A stretch of DNA of 64,000 bases. Origin: Roseitranquillus sediminis. Lineage in GTDB: Bacteria > Pseudomonadota > Alphaproteobacteria > Rhodobacterales > Rhodobacteraceae. Positions 1-9,385 of this stretch are shown here, piece by piece (within the stretch, counting starts at the first letter, position 1; each line of letters begins with the position of its first letter). The position numbers were made by a program, and so were the translations under genes. The notes under the pieces are model-generated. The model saw only the letters and a program-made list of their open reading frames with translations, searched no databases and was not told where the DNA came from. The stretch lies in NCBI RefSeq assembly GCF_016918935.1, contig NZ_JAFFOB010000018.1:62001-126000 (forward strand), written 5' to 3'.

Positions 1-146
1 CGGCCATGGCCAATCAAGGATGCGAGAGTCCCGCCGCCCCGCCTTGGTGCACGATTGCATACCAAGCTGCGTGTCAGACACTTGCGGGACGTGGCCCTGC
101 GGCGGTAATGCAACGCCAGTTTCCAGCGAACCCAGACGGAGGTCCA

Positions 147-2921
147 ATGCCCATCCAGGTCGGACAAGACAGTGCTAAGACCCGACGCGACCTGAGCGTC
201 GACGGTCACAGCTACGCCTACTATTCGATCGAGGCGGCCGAGGCCGCCGGCCTGGGCAGCTTCGCGCGCCTGCCGGTGTCGCTGAAGGTGGTGCTCGAGA
301 ACCTCCTGCGGTTCGAGGACGACAACACGGTTACCACCGACGACATCCGCGCCTTTTCCGAGTGGGCCGAGAAGGGCGGGAAGAACCCGCGCGAGATCGC
401 CTACCGGCCCGCGCGGGTGCTGATGCAGGACTTCACCGGCGTGCCCGCCGTCGTGGACCTCGCGGCCATGCGCGACGGGATCGAGCGGCTGGGGGGCGAC
501 CCGCAGAAGATCAACCCGCTGAACCCCGTTGACCTCGTCATCGACCACTCGGTCATGATCGACGAGTTCGGCAACCCCCGCGCCTTCCAGCTCAACGTCG
601 AGCGGGAGTACGAGCGCAACATCGAGCGCTACACGTTCCTCAAGTGGGGGCAGAAGGCGTTTGACAACTTCCGCGTCGTGCCGCCGGGGACGGGCATCTG
701 CCACCAGGTCAACCTCGAGTACCTGGCCAAGACGGTCTGGTCGGACAAGGACCAGAACGGCCAGACGGTCGCCTACCCCGACACCCTGGTCGGCACCGAC
801 AGCCACACCACGATGGTGAACGGCGCCGCGGTGCTGGGCTGGGGCGTCGGCGGGATCGAGGCCGAGGCCGCGATGCTGGGCCAGCCGATCTCGATGCTGA
901 TCCCCGAGGTCATCGGCTTCAAGCTGACCGGCGCGATGCCCGAGGGCACGACCGCGACCGACCTCGTCCTGCGCGTGACCAAGATGCTGCGCGACAAGGG
1001 CGTCGTCGGGAAATTCGTCGAGTTCTACGGCGATGGGCTGGACAATGTGCCGCTGGCCGACCGCGCCACGATCGGCAACATGAGCCCCGAGTTCGGCGCC
1101 ACCTGCGCCTTCTTCCCGGTGGACGCGGAGACCATCCGCTACCTGACCCAGACCGGTCGCGACGAGGAGACGCTCAAGCTGGTCGAGGCCTACGCCAAGG
1201 CGCAGGGCATGTGGCGCGAGCCCGGATCGGAGCCTGTCTTTACCGACACGCTCGAACTCGACATGACCACTGTCGTGCCGGCGATCTCCGGTCCGAAGCG
1301 GCCGCAGGACCACGTCGCGCTCGACGCCGCCGCTAAGACCTTCCGCGAGTACGTCAAGGGCCAGCGCCAGGGCAAGGACGCAAGCGAGCGCGCCGAGGGC
1401 CGCTGGGAGGCGGAGGGCGGTGCGCCCGAACCGGTCGAGATCCCGGGTGACGAGGGGCATCACCGCCGCGGCGTCGTCAAGCACCCCGAGGGTCACTACC
1501 AGATCCACGACGGTTCGATCGTGATTGCGGCGATTACCTCCTGCACCAATACGTCGAACCCCTACGTGATGATCGGCGCAGGCCTCGTGGCGCGGAAGGC
1601 AAACGAGCTCGGCCTCACGCGCAAGCCGTGGGTAAAGACCTCGCTCGCACCGGGCAGCCAGGTCGTCTCGGCGTACCTTGAGGCCGCGGGCCTGCAGGAC
1701 GATCTCGACGCGCTCGGCTTCAACCTCGTGGGCTACGGCTGCACGACCTGCATCGGCAACTCCGGTCCGCTCGACCCAGAGATCAGCGAGGCCATCGCGG
1801 AGGACGACCTGATCGCTGTGTCCGTCCTGTCGGGCAACCGCAACTTCGAGGGCCGGATCAGCCCCGACGTGCGCGCCAACTACCTCGCCTCGCCGCCGCT
1901 GGTGGTGGCCTACAGCCTGGTGGGCGACATGAACGTCGACATCACGACACAGCCGCTGGGCCAGGACAAGAACGGCAACGACATCTACCTAAAGGACCTC
2001 TGGCCCAGCCAAAAGGAGATCGCCGAGCTGGTCGAGCGCACCGTCACGCGCGAGAGCTTCCAGGAGAAGTACGCCGACGTCTTCAAGGGCGACGACCGCT
2101 GGCGCCAGGTCGAGACCACCGAGAAGGAGACCTACGACTGGCCGTCGACCTCGACCTACGTCCAGAACCCGCCCTACTTTCAGAACATGGACGTCGACCC
2201 GAAGCCCATCGAGAACATCGAGGGCGCGCGGGTGCTGGCAATCCTGGGCGACATGGTCACCACCGACCACATCAGCCCCGCCGGCTCGTTCAAGGAGACC
2301 ACGCCTGCGGGCACCTACCTGACCGAGCGTCAGGTCGCGCCGCGCGAGTTCAACTCCTACGGCTCGCGCCGCGGCAACCACGAGGTGATGATGCGCGGAA
2401 CCTTCGCCAACATCCGCATTCGCAACGAGATGCTGGACGGCGTCGAGGGTGGCTACACGCTCGGGCCCGACGGCAGCCAGATGGCGATCTACGACGCCGC
2501 GATGGCCTGGCAGGAGCAGGGCGTTCCCCTCGTCATCTTCGCCGGCGAGCAGTACGGCGCGGGATCGTCGCGTGACTGGGCGGCCAAGGGCACCGCGCTC
2601 CTCGGCGTCAAGGCCGTCATCGCCGAGAGCTACGAGCGCATCCACCGCTCGAACCTCGTCGGCATGGGCGTGGTGCCGTTCGAGTTCACCGGCGGCGACA
2701 CCCGCGAGAGCCTCGGGATCAAGGGCGACGAGCAGGTCTCGATCACCGGCCTTCCCGACGTGACCCCGGGCGCGACGCTGCCCTGCACGATCACCTACGG
2801 CGATGGTTCGACGAAGGAGATCGAGCTCAAATGCCGGATCGATACCGCGGTCGAGAAGGAATACGTCGAGAACGGCGGCGTGCTGCACTACGTCCTGCGC
2901 AACCTCGCGAAGGCCGCCTGA
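147..2921 (+). CDS. acnA: Aconitate hydratase A
   Basis: Converts citrate to isocitrate in the TCA cycle in the cytoplasm, using a [4Fe-4S] cluster. The 924-residue product has the usual AcnA length. Cluster ligands are visible as Cys466 (in SCTNTSNPYV) and Cys532/Cys535 (in YGCTTCIGNSGP). The C-terminal swivel domain holds GAGSSRDWAAKG, which contributes substrate-binding residues. The frame is open to base 6, but the start at 147 is chosen because GGAGG lies just upstream and the protein then begins MPIQVGQDSAKTRR, the normal family N-terminus. A strong terminator follows, so it looks monocistronic. Bases 1-146 hold its leader and no gene I can recognise. Confidence 0.97.
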   Translation: MPIQVGQDSAKTRRDLSVDGHSYAYYSIEAAEAAGLGSFARLPVSLKVVLENLLRFEDDNTVTTDDIRAFSEWAEKGGKNPREIAYRPARVLMQDFTGVPAVVDLAAMRDGIERLGGDPQKINPLNPVDLVIDHSVMIDEFGNPRAFQLNVEREYERNIERYTFLKWGQKAFDNFRVVPPGTGICHQVNLEYLAKTVWSDKDQNGQTVAYPDTLVGTDSHTTMVNGAAVLGWGVGGIEAEAAMLGQPISMLIPEVIGFKLTGAMPEGTTATDLVLRVTKMLRDKGVVGKFVEFYGDGLDNVPLADRATIGNMSPEFGATCAFFPVDAETIRYLTQTGRDEETLKLVEAYAKAQGMWREPGSEPVFTDTLELDMTTVVPAISGPKRPQDHVALDAAAKTFREYVKGQRQGKDASERAEGRWEAEGGAPEPVEIPGDEGHHRRGVVKHPEGHYQIHDGSIVIAAITSCTNTSNPYVMIGAGLVARKANELGLTRKPWVKTSLAPGSQVVSAYLEAAGLQDDLDALGFNLVGYGCTTCIGNSGPLDPEISEAIAEDDLIAVSVLSGNRNFEGRISPDVRANYLASPPLVVAYSLVGDMNVDITTQPLGQDKNGNDIYLKDLWPSQKEIAELVERTVTRESFQEKYADVFKGDDRWRQVETTEKETYDWPSTSTYVQNPPYFQNMDVDPKPIENIEGARVLAILGDMVTTDHISPAGSFKETTPAGTYLTERQVAPREFNSYGSRRGNHEVMMRGTFANIRIRNEMLDGVEGGYTLGPDGSQMAIYDAAMAWQEQGVPLVIFAGEQYGAGSSRDWAAKGTALLGVKAVIAESYERIHRSNLVGMGVVPFEFTGGDTRESLGIKGDEQVSITGLPDVTPGATLPCTITYGDGSTKEIELKCRIDTAVEKEYVENGGVLHYVLRNLAKAA

Positions 2922-2944
2922 CCCCACCATCGGGCAAATGATGC

Positions 2945-2974
2945 AACGGCGCCGGTCGACCCCGGCGCCGTTTT
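2945..2974 (+). terminator. Rho-independent terminator of acnA
   Basis: An 11-bp perfect stem (AACGGCGCCGG at 2945-2955 with its complement at 2962-2972) around a short loop, running into TTTT. It sits 24 bases after the acnA stop and just before the end of the convergent membrane-protein gene, so it may serve both. Confidence 0.85.
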
Positions 2975-2978
2975 CCGT

Positions 2979-3524
2979 TCAGGCCACGGTGAGCGCGGCA
3001 AGCAGCAGGAGCACTAGTCCGAAGCGGACCGCCACGCGGCGCGGCGTCAGGGTCCAGTATCCGCCGCGGATGTCGGAAAGGACGCGCACCGGCCAGAGCA
3101 GATAGAAGCGCGCCGACTCCACGCGCCCGGCCTCTCGCGCCTGCGCAATCCCATCGCGGTGCCATGCGTCGTCCCAGACATCGAGCGGCCTGTCGTAGAA
3201 CGCGCGCTCCGATCGCAGCGCGATCTCCGCCACCGCGATCCGAACGAGCGCCCCGACGAGCAGGTAGAGCGCGACGAGGTCGAAGAACCACGGCGGCACG
3301 ATGGAGATGAGCCACAGGATCGTCCGGCCCGCCCAGACCAGCAGGTCGCCATAGCGACCAAGCACCCACCCCGCGACGCCCGGCCAGTCCACGGCGCTGA
3401 TGCCGAGCACCCGCGCAAGCGACAGCGTGAGGAAGAAGGACGTCACCAGCGCCAGAGCAAACTGCACGACGCGCCGCGCCCACCACGCTGCTAGGGCCTG
3501 CTGCCTGCGGTCGAGCAACGGCAT
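2979..3524 (-). CDS. Hypothetical integral membrane protein
   Basis: A 181-residue protein I cannot assign to a named family. It shows three or four hydrophobic stretches: about residues 20-42 (FALALVTSFFLTLSLARVLG), 63-78, 80-100 (FFDLVALYLLVGALVRIAV) and a C-terminal segment at about 166-180 (VAVRFGLVLLLLAALTVA). Between the third and last lies a charged, tryptophan-rich cytoplasmic-looking loop (RPLDVWDDAWHRDG). It is convergent with acnA across a shared terminator. Codon use matches its neighbours, so it is probably a real gene. Function unknown. Confidence 0.7.
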   Translation of the reverse strand: MPLLDRRQQALAAWWARRVVQFALALVTSFFLTLSLARVLGISAVDWPGVAGWVLGRYGDLLVWAGRTILWLISIVPPWFFDLVALYLLVGALVRIAVAEIALRSERAFYDRPLDVWDDAWHRDGIAQAREAGRVESARFYLLWPVRVLSDIRGGYWTLTPRRVAVRFGLVLLLLAALTVA

Positions 3525-3575
3525 CGCCTTCCTCCTGCTGGAGGATACCGCGGGCCGACGGACCGGAGAAGGGCC

Positions 3576-5189
3576 CTACCGCGGCGGGCGGTTGTCCTCC
3601 AGGATCATGCCGGCGGCCTTGCCAGCGATCATGATCGTGGGCGTGTTGGTGTTGCCGCTGACGATGGTCGGCATCACCGAGGCGTCCACCACCCGCAGCC
3701 CCTCCACCCCGAAGACGCGCAGCCGCTCGTCCACCACCGCCATCGGGTCGCTCTCCAGCCCCATCTTCGCCGTGCCCACCGGATGAAAGATGGTCGTGCC
3801 GATGTCGCCCGCCGCCCGCGCCAGCGCCGCGTCGTCGTCGCCCACCTCCGGCCCCGGCAGGTGCTCGACCGGGCGGTACGCGGCCAGCGCCGGGGCGGCG
3901 GCGATGCGGCGGGCTAGCCGGATGGACCGCGCCGCGATCTCCCTGTCCCGGTCGGTCGAGAGGTAGTTCGGCGCGATCTCCGGCGCCGCCTCGGGGTCGG
4001 GCGAGGTGATGCTCACATGCCCCCGGCTCTCCGGCCGGAGGTTGCAGACGCTCGAGGTGATCGCGGGAAAGCGGTGCAGCGGCTCACCGAACTTGTCGAG
4101 CGAGAGCGGCTGGACGTGGAACTCCAGGTCCGCCCGCTCCACGTCCTCGCCCGAGCGGGCGAAGACGCCGAGCTGCGACGGCGCCATCGTCAGCGGCCCG
4201 CGCCGGCGCAACGCATAGTCCACCCCCATCCAGGCGCGCCGCGCGAGGTTCCAGTAGGTCTCGTTCAGCGTCCGCGCGCCGGTGACCTTGTAGATCAGCC
4301 TGAGCTGCAGATGGTCCTGCAGGTTGCGCCCCACGCCGGGCCGGTCGGCCACCACCTCGATCCCCAGCCGGTGCAGCGTCTCCGCCGCGCCGATGCCCGA
4401 GCGCTGCAGGATCTGCACTGATCCGATGCTGCCGGACGCCAGGATGATCTCGCGCCGCGCCCGCGCGCTCCGCCGTGCGCCCTCCTGAATCCAGTCGATG
4501 CGCTCGGCACGGCGGCCGTCGAATCCGACGCGGTCAACGAGGCAGCCCGTCTCCACCGTCAGGTTCGGGCGCGACATCGCCGGCCGGATGAAGCCGCGCG
4601 CCGCCGACCAGCGCTGCCCGCGCCGCTGGTTCACCGGGAAATAGCCGCTGCCCTCGTTGTCGCCGGTGTTGAAGTCCTCCGTCCGCGGGATGCCCACCTC
4701 CGCACAGGCGTCTCGATAGCGGTCGAGGATCGGCCACGAGACGCGCGGCGGCTCCACCCGCCACGGGCCGCCCGCGCCATGGAACTCGGATGCGCCGGCG
4801 TAAAAGTCCTCCTGCGCCTTGAAGACCGGCAGCACGTCATCCCAGCCCCAGCCGTTGAGGCCGAGCTGCCGCCAGTGGTCGTAGTCCGCCGCCTGCCCGC
4901 GCATGTAGATCATCGCGTTGATCGCCGACGAGCCGCCCAGTACCTTGCCGCGCGGATAGCTCAGCGCCCGGCCGTTCAGCCCCGGCTCCTCCACCGTGCG
5001 AAAGCACCAGTCGGCGCGCGGATTGCCGATCGCGAAGAGGTAGCCCACGGGGACATGGAACCAGATCCAGTTGTCGCGCCCGCCGGCCTCCAGCACCAGG
5101 ACCCGCACGTCGGGGTCCTCGCTCAGCCGGTTCGCCAATACCGATCCGGCCGATCCGGCGCCCGCTATGATGTAGTCGTACGCGTCCAT
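3576..5189 (-). CDS. GMC-family FAD oxidoreductase (choline dehydrogenase-like)
   Basis: A 537-residue flavoprotein that oxidises an alcohol to an aldehyde with FAD. The N-terminal dinucleotide motif is AGAGSAGSVLANRL; the GMC signature (PRGKVLGGSSAINAMIYMRG) follows near residue 80. The C-terminal block has the catalytic His in FHPVGTAKMG and the Asn in SGNTNTPTIMIAGKAA. Length fits the BetA/AlkJ group. The substrate cannot be told: no betaine-aldehyde dehydrogenase, BetI or choline transporter is nearby, so choline is not assured. An in-frame TTG lies five codons upstream, but the ATG at 5189 has GAGG five bases before it. Confidence 0.88.
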   Translation of the reverse strand: MDAYDYIIAGAGSAGSVLANRLSEDPDVRVLVLEAGGRDNWIWFHVPVGYLFAIGNPRADWCFRTVEEPGLNGRALSYPRGKVLGGSSAINAMIYMRGQAADYDHWRQLGLNGWGWDDVLPVFKAQEDFYAGASEFHGAGGPWRVEPPRVSWPILDRYRDACAEVGIPRTEDFNTGDNEGSGYFPVNQRRGQRWSAARGFIRPAMSRPNLTVETGCLVDRVGFDGRRAERIDWIQEGARRSARARREIILASGSIGSVQILQRSGIGAAETLHRLGIEVVADRPGVGRNLQDHLQLRLIYKVTGARTLNETYWNLARRAWMGVDYALRRRGPLTMAPSQLGVFARSGEDVERADLEFHVQPLSLDKFGEPLHRFPAITSSVCNLRPESRGHVSITSPDPEAAPEIAPNYLSTDRDREIAARSIRLARRIAAAPALAAYRPVEHLPGPEVGDDDAALARAAGDIGTTIFHPVGTAKMGLESDPMAVVDERLRVFGVEGLRVVDASVMPTIVSGNTNTPTIMIAGKAAGMILEDNRPPR

Positions 5190-5307
5190 GCCCGCCTCGC
5201 TCAACCCTTGAGAGGACTAGCGCAGCCGCGGCCGGCGATCCATGGCCCGGAACTCCGGCCCTCCGCCGTGGTTCTGCCCGTGACGTTTCATGGGAGGGAG
5301 ATGCGCC

Positions 5308-5754
5308 ATGTTCGCCGAAAGCGCGACCCGCGTGTCCAGCCAGACCGGCGCCGACATCAGCCACCGCATCCGGTGGGAGACCGAACGGCGCATCGGCTAC
5401 TACTACGACCACCCGCACGAGATCGGGCGCCGCCTGCGCGAACTCGACCGGGAGTGGGATATCGAGCGCACGCTCGAGGCGAACGCGTCGAGCCTCGCGC
5501 TGGCGGGCGTGGTGCTGGGCCTGACCCACGACCGGCGCTGGCTCGGCCTCTCCGCCGGTGTCCTCGCGTTCTTGCTGCAGCACGCGCTGCAGGGCTGGTG
5601 CCCGCCCCTGCCGGTGCTGCGCCGACTCGGCTTCCGCACCGCCATCGAGATCGAGCAGGAGCGCTATGCGCTGAAGGCAATCCGCGGCGACTTTGACCAC
5701 ATCGCCCATCGCGCCGACGCCATGCAGGCGGTCGGGTTGGCGGAAGGCAGCTAG
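5308..5754 (+). CDS. DUF2892-type inner-membrane protein (YgaP-like membrane domain)
   Basis: A 148-residue protein with a soluble N-terminus and a central hydrophobic hairpin (ANASSLALAGVVLGLTHDRR, then WLGLSAGVLAFLLQHALQGW) followed by CPPLPVLRRLGFRTAIEIEQ. That pattern, including the Cys-Pro after the second helix and the RTAxEIExERYALKAIRGDF tail, is the DUF2892/YgaP-like membrane module. No rhodanese domain is fused here. The ATG at 5308 is preferred over an upstream in-frame ATG because the usual N-terminal region starts there. Its stop overlaps by four bases the end of the convergent acyl-CoA dehydrogenase pseudogene. Function unknown; family members are often next to sulfur-transfer genes, which are absent here. 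Confidence 0.75.
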   Translation: MFAESATRVSSQTGADISHRIRWETERRIGYYYDHPHEIGRRLRELDREWDIERTLEANASSLALAGVVLGLTHDRRWLGLSAGVLAFLLQHALQGWCPPLPVLRRLGFRTAIEIEQERYALKAIRGDFDHIAHRADAMQAVGLAEGS

Positions 5755-6786
5755 GCGCCCGCGAGGCGCGAGAGGGTCGCCGTGACGTCGAGGCCGGATA
5801 CCGCACCCGTGGTGAGACCGCGTTCTTCCAGCCGCCCGATGACGTAGGTTCGGCCACCAGCGCCGGCGCATGGTGCAGGAGTTGCGACGCCGCGAGCAGA
5901 GTGGCGCTGCGCTCCACGAAGAGTCGCGCCCCCGCCTCGGACGGCGGCTGCGGCCAGCGCGCCCTGTGGTCGTCAAGCGGCCGGCCATAGTCGCGGGACG
6001 CACCGCGCACGGCGCCGAGTTCGGCCTCGAGCGCCGCCGCCGCCGGATCGCGCGCCAGCGTCCTGAGGATGTCGAGGCAGATCACGTTGCCCGACCCTTC
6101 CCAGATACCGTTGAGCGGCGCCTCGCGGTAGAGCATCGGCATCGGCGTGTCCTCGACGTAACCCATGCCGCCCAGAACCTCCATCGCCTCGTACGTGACC
6201 ACCGGGCAGCGCTTGTTGTTGAGGTATTTGGCCAGCACCACCGCCACCCGCGCAAACGCCCGCTCGCCGGCGTCGAACGCCGCGGCCACGCGGAACCCCA
6301 GCGCCACCGCCCCCTCGACGTCGAGCGCGAGGTCGGCCAGCACCGTCCGCATCAGCGGCTGGTCGATCAGCCGGCGCTGGAGCGCCGTCCGCCCTTCGCA
6401 CCACCAGACCGCCTCCGCCAGCGCCGCGCGCATCAGCGTCGCCGGCGCCAGCGCGGTGTCGAGCCGCGTGTGGTGCGCCATCTGCAGGATCGTCGCCACG
6501 CCGCGCCCCTCGTCGCCGATGCGGTGCGCCAGCGCGCCCTCGTACTCGATCTCCGCCGAGGCGTTGGCCCGGTTGCCGAGCATGTCCTTGAGCGGCGGAT
6601 GCCGGTTCGCCTCCCGCCCCGCCTCGCGCGTCTCCGCGGCGCCGAGTTTCGGGGCGTAGGCCGCGAGCGCGTCCGCGTCGCCGCCTCGCGCAGCCGCGCA
6701 TCCGCCTGCCAGAGCGGCCCGTCGGCCCGCGGCTCGGGCTGGTTCTCGACCCGGTGCGTCGGAAGCTCTGTCGAGGGCGCGATCAT
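5751..6786 (-). pseudogene. AidB-like acyl-CoA dehydrogenase remnant
   Basis: The frame begins with a normal AidB-type N-terminus (THRVENQPEPRADGPLWQAD). After about 35 codons the reading frame shifts and resumes as AAYAPKLGAAETREAGREAN-RHPPL, then jumps in frame to KDMLGNRANASAEIEYEGAL. Compared with E. coli AidB (about 540 residues) roughly 200 residues are missing at that joint, covering most of the N-terminal helical domain and the beta domain. The C-terminal helical domain is well kept (VTYEAMEVLGGMGYVED, WEGSGNVICLDILRTL). A second frame change near 5850 is needed to reach the natural tail RLEERGLTTG and the TAG at 5751. Two frame breaks plus a large deletion make a working enzyme unlikely. 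Confidence 0.85.
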
Positions 6787-6955
6787 CGGCCGATGCTACC
6801 GCGCCGCGCGGCTTCGGGCGAGAGCCGGTGCAGTGCGGGTGATGCCGCCTTGCCTCACCCGGCCGCCCTTGCCGTGCGGGCGGTTTCCGGCGCGGACGCC
6901 TTCGTGCAGAGTGCGGGCCAAACCGCCCGGTCGAGAGGCGGAACGAGAGGCGCGC

Positions 6956-7252
6956 ATGAACCGCAAGACATCAGGTCTGGGTCCGCTGGTCTTCCTCACG
7001 GGGACGGTGATGCTCGGGCTCTACTTCACCTTCGCCAGCGTCCAGGGCGACTACGGCCTCTTCCGGCGGCTCCAGATCGAGGCCGAGGCCGAGGCTCTGA
7101 CCGCCGAGCGCGACCGGCTGCGCGTTGACGTGGCGCTGATGACGAACAAGGCGCGCCGGCTCTCGGACGACTTCCTTGACCTCGACCTGCTCGACGAACA
7201 GGCCCGCAGCGTGCTCGGCATGGTGCGTGCCGACGAGGTCGTGATCCCCTGA
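6956..7252 (+). CDS. ftsB: Septum formation initiator FtsB/DivIC family
   Basis: A 98-residue bitopic division protein. It has a short cytoplasmic N-terminus, one membrane helix at about residues 9-28 (LGPLVFLTGTVMLGLYFTFA), and a heptad-rich coiled coil (LFRRLQIEAEAEALTAERDR) ending in LDLDLLDEQARSVLGMVRAD, the typical alphaproteobacterial FtsB tail. It is expected to bind FtsL and FtsQ in the divisome. The ATG at 6956 follows a GAGAGG-type ribosome site. In relatives this gene sits between eno and pdhA; neither is here, so the locus has been rearranged. It is followed by a hairpin repeat and the convergent puuD. Confidence 0.85.
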   Translation: MNRKTSGLGPLVFLTGTVMLGLYFTFASVQGDYGLFRRLQIEAEAEALTAERDRLRVDVALMTNKARRLSDDFLDLDLLDEQARSVLGMVRADEVVIP

Positions 7253-7293
7253 CCCGCCACCGGCGCGCGGCCCGCGCATCGCGACCGCCCGCC

Positions 7294-7351
7294 GGAGGGC
7301 CGCCGAAGGCCGCGCGGAGCGGGGTTCGATGCCCCGCTTCGCGCGCCCTCC
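7294..7351. repeat. Hairpin repeat, copy 1 (loop TTCGAT)
   Basis: Nested dyad between the convergent ends of ftsB and puuD. The outer arms are GGAGGGC (7294-7300) and GCCCTCC (7345-7351); the inner hairpin is AGCGGGG-TTCGATG-CCCCGCT (7318-7338). It shares the G-run, YTYGATG loop and C-run with copies at 17191, 20457 and 26240. It could act as a two-way terminator although no long T-run follows. Confidence 0.6.
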
Positions 7352-7352
7352 G

Positions 7353-8582
7353 TCACGGCCCGCGCGACGCGGTCGCGGCGCGGTACCAGTCGCGGATCGC
7401 CGCCCGCTCCTCCGGCTCCATGTAGCTGACGTTCGCCGGCGGCATCGCGTGGCTCAGCGCCGACTGCAGATAGACCTGCCGCGCCTGACGGGCGAGGTCT
7501 GCCTCGCTCTCCAGCACCACGCCCTTCGGCGCGCGGTGGATGCCGTCCCAGAACGGCTCGGCCGCATGGCACATCGAGCAGCGCCCCTGCACGATCGCGT
7601 GCACCTCGGCGAAACCCTCCGCTTCGGCGAACCTCCGCGCCCCCGACCCCGCCTCGGCGCTCGCATCGAGCGCGTCGGGCGCGGTCGAGAGCCACATTAT
7701 CAGCACGAAGATTACCGCCGTCGCCGCCCAGGTCCAGTGCGGCGAGCCCGCCCGCGCGTGCCGGGTGTTGAACCAGTGGCGGATCGTGACGCCCATCAGG
7801 AACACGAGGCTGGCGATCAGCCAGTTCCACTCGGTCGCGAAGGCCAGCGGCGCGTGGTTCGACAGCATCAGGAACAGCACCGGCAGCGTCAGGTAGTTGT
7901 TGTGCGTCGAGCGCAGCTTGGCGATCCGCCCGAACTCCGGGTCCGGCGTCCGCCCCGCCTTCAGGTCCGCCACCACCACCGTCTGGTTCGGGATGATCAC
8001 CAGGAACACGTTCGCCGACATGATCGTAGCGGTCAGCGCACCCAGATGCAGCAGCGCCGCCCGCCCGGTGAAGACCTGCGCATAGCCCCAGGCGATCACG
8101 ACGATCAGCCCGAAGAGCAGCAGCAGCAGCCCCGTCGGCCGGTGCCCGAGGCGCGAGCGGCAGAGCGCGTCGTAGGCGAGCCAGCCGACCGCGAGCGACG
8201 CCGCCGAGATCCCGATCGCCTGCCAGACAGCGAGGTCCGCCTTCGCCCGGTCGATCAGGTAGAGCTCCGCCCCCACCCAGTAGACGATCATCAGCAGCGC
8301 CGCGCCGGTCAGCCAGGTCGAATAGCTCTCCCACTTGAACCAGGTCAGATGCTCCGGCATCGCCTCGGGCGCCACAAGGTACTTGCGGATGTGGTAGAAG
8401 CCGCCGCCGTGGACCTGCCACTCCTCGCCATGCACGCCCTGCGGCAGGTCCGGCGCCTTCCTCAGGCCCAAGTCCAGCGCGATGAAGTAGAACGACGAGC
8501 CGATCCACGCGATCGCCACGATGACGTGCGTCCAGCGGACGGCAAAGCCGATCCACTCCCAGATGATCGCGGCCTCGCCCAT
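7353..8582 (-). CDS. puuD: Urate hydroxylase PuuD (membrane urate oxidase with cytochrome c domain)
   Basis: Oxidises urate to 5-hydroxyisourate and passes electrons through a fused C-terminal cytochrome c to the respiratory chain. The 409-residue protein has a polytopic membrane part with about eight helices, starting WIGFAVRWTHVIVAIAWIGS and containing HGGGFYHIRKYLVAPEAMP. The heme site is C335-SM-C338-H339. Downstream of it, HAMPPANVSYMEPEER supplies a likely axial Met. The start ATG overlaps the hiuH stop (TGATG), so the two are translationally coupled. It replaces soluble uricase. The pathway continues with hiuH and the divergent allantoinase/UraD gene. Confidence 0.93.
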   Translation of the reverse strand: MGEAAIIWEWIGFAVRWTHVIVAIAWIGSSFYFIALDLGLRKAPDLPQGVHGEEWQVHGGGFYHIRKYLVAPEAMPEHLTWFKWESYSTWLTGAALLMIVYWVGAELYLIDRAKADLAVWQAIGISAASLAVGWLAYDALCRSRLGHRPTGLLLLLFGLIVVIAWGYAQVFTGRAALLHLGALTATIMSANVFLVIIPNQTVVVADLKAGRTPDPEFGRIAKLRSTHNNYLTLPVLFLMLSNHAPLAFATEWNWLIASLVFLMGVTIRHWFNTRHARAGSPHWTWAATAVIFVLIMWLSTAPDALDASAEAGSGARRFAEAEGFAEVHAIVQGRCSMCHAAEPFWDGIHRAPKGVVLESEADLARQARQVYLQSALSHAMPPANVSYMEPEERAAIRDWYRAATASRGP

Positions 8583-8938
8583 CAGCTGCCCCGGTAGGTC
8601 GAATAGCCGAAGGGGGAGATCAGCAGCGGCACGTGATAGTGGCTCTCGCCGTCACTGATGCCAAAGCGGATCGGCACCACGTCGAGGAAGGGCGGCATTG
8701 CCCCCGTCTGCCCCGTCTCGCGCAGATAGTCGCCCGCCGCGAACTCGAGCTCGTAGCTGCCGGTCGCAAAGTCCTCGCGGCCGAGGATCGGCGCGTCCGT
8801 GCGACCGTCATCGTTGGTGACCGCCTCCGCCAGCCTTGTACGTTCCGCTCCGTCCAGCCGATAGAGCGTGACGCGGATGCCCGCCGCCGGCACCCCCTTC
8901 GCGGTATCCAATACGTGCGTCGTCAGAAATCCCGCCAT
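8582..8938 (-). CDS. hiuH: 5-Hydroxyisourate hydrolase (transthyretin-like)
   Basis: Hydrolyses 5-hydroxyisourate, the PuuD product, to OHCU. The 118-residue protein matches the family: N-terminal LTTHVLDTAKGVPAAGIRV with the catalytic His, a central beta sandwich, and the C-terminal YRGS signature (FGYSTYRGS). His in HYHVPLLISPFG completes the active site. The ATG at 8938 is preferred because the family starts MAGxLTTHVLD; longer in-frame starts add unrelated residues. It is the first gene of a leftward hiuH-puuD operon and shares one base with puuD. Confidence 0.94.
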   Translation of the reverse strand: MAGFLTTHVLDTAKGVPAAGIRVTLYRLDGAERTRLAEAVTNDDGRTDAPILGREDFATGSYELEFAAGDYLRETGQTGAMPPFLDVVPIRFGISDGESHYHVPLLISPFGYSTYRGS

Positions 8939-9385
8939 TCCGCCCTCCCATGAGCCATGCGGCCCGGAACTTGCGCAGACACGACCGCCACGGCAGCCCC
9001 GTCCTCGCACGCCTCACGATGCCGATGCCGATCTACAGCGGGAGAGACTGGCTGGCAAACGGCCGGACAGCCCTGCACGGCCCCGCGACGCCACGACCTG
9101 AACGCAGGACCAGCTGCGGGTCTGAATGTCACGCCGCTCCTCTAGGCGGTACCGCTGGGCAGACAGCAGGTCATGGCGAAGTTCCTGTCGAAGGTCGCGC
9201 CGGCGATTATCTTGGCCAGCCGGCAGGCTCCTGCCTGCGGCGATCCTCGCGAGCGTCTTGGATCTCGTCCTGCCGTTTCGGCTGAGAGAGGTCTCGACCG
9301 AGGAGGACTCTGGCTCACAAGGCGCAGGCTGCCCAGCGAGCAGACCGTCCTTGCAACGCAGCGCGACGCGCCCGACAAAAGCGCC
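8939..9385. other. 447-bp divergent intergenic region of the urate cluster
   Basis: Separates hiuH (leftward) from the allantoinase fusion (rightward), so promoters for both arms should lie here. I see no convincing gene: open frames on either strand are short, basic and low in complexity, and none resembles a protein family. A small hairpin (GCAGG-CT-CCTGC) lies near 9225. I found no clear regulator motif or strong -35/-10 pair. The length suggests a control region or a lost gene. Confidence 0.5.

Noticed and set aside
6-146. In-frame 47-residue N-terminal extension of aconitase
   Set aside because: It has no family likeness, while the ATG at 147 has GGAGG upstream and gives the normal AcnA start.
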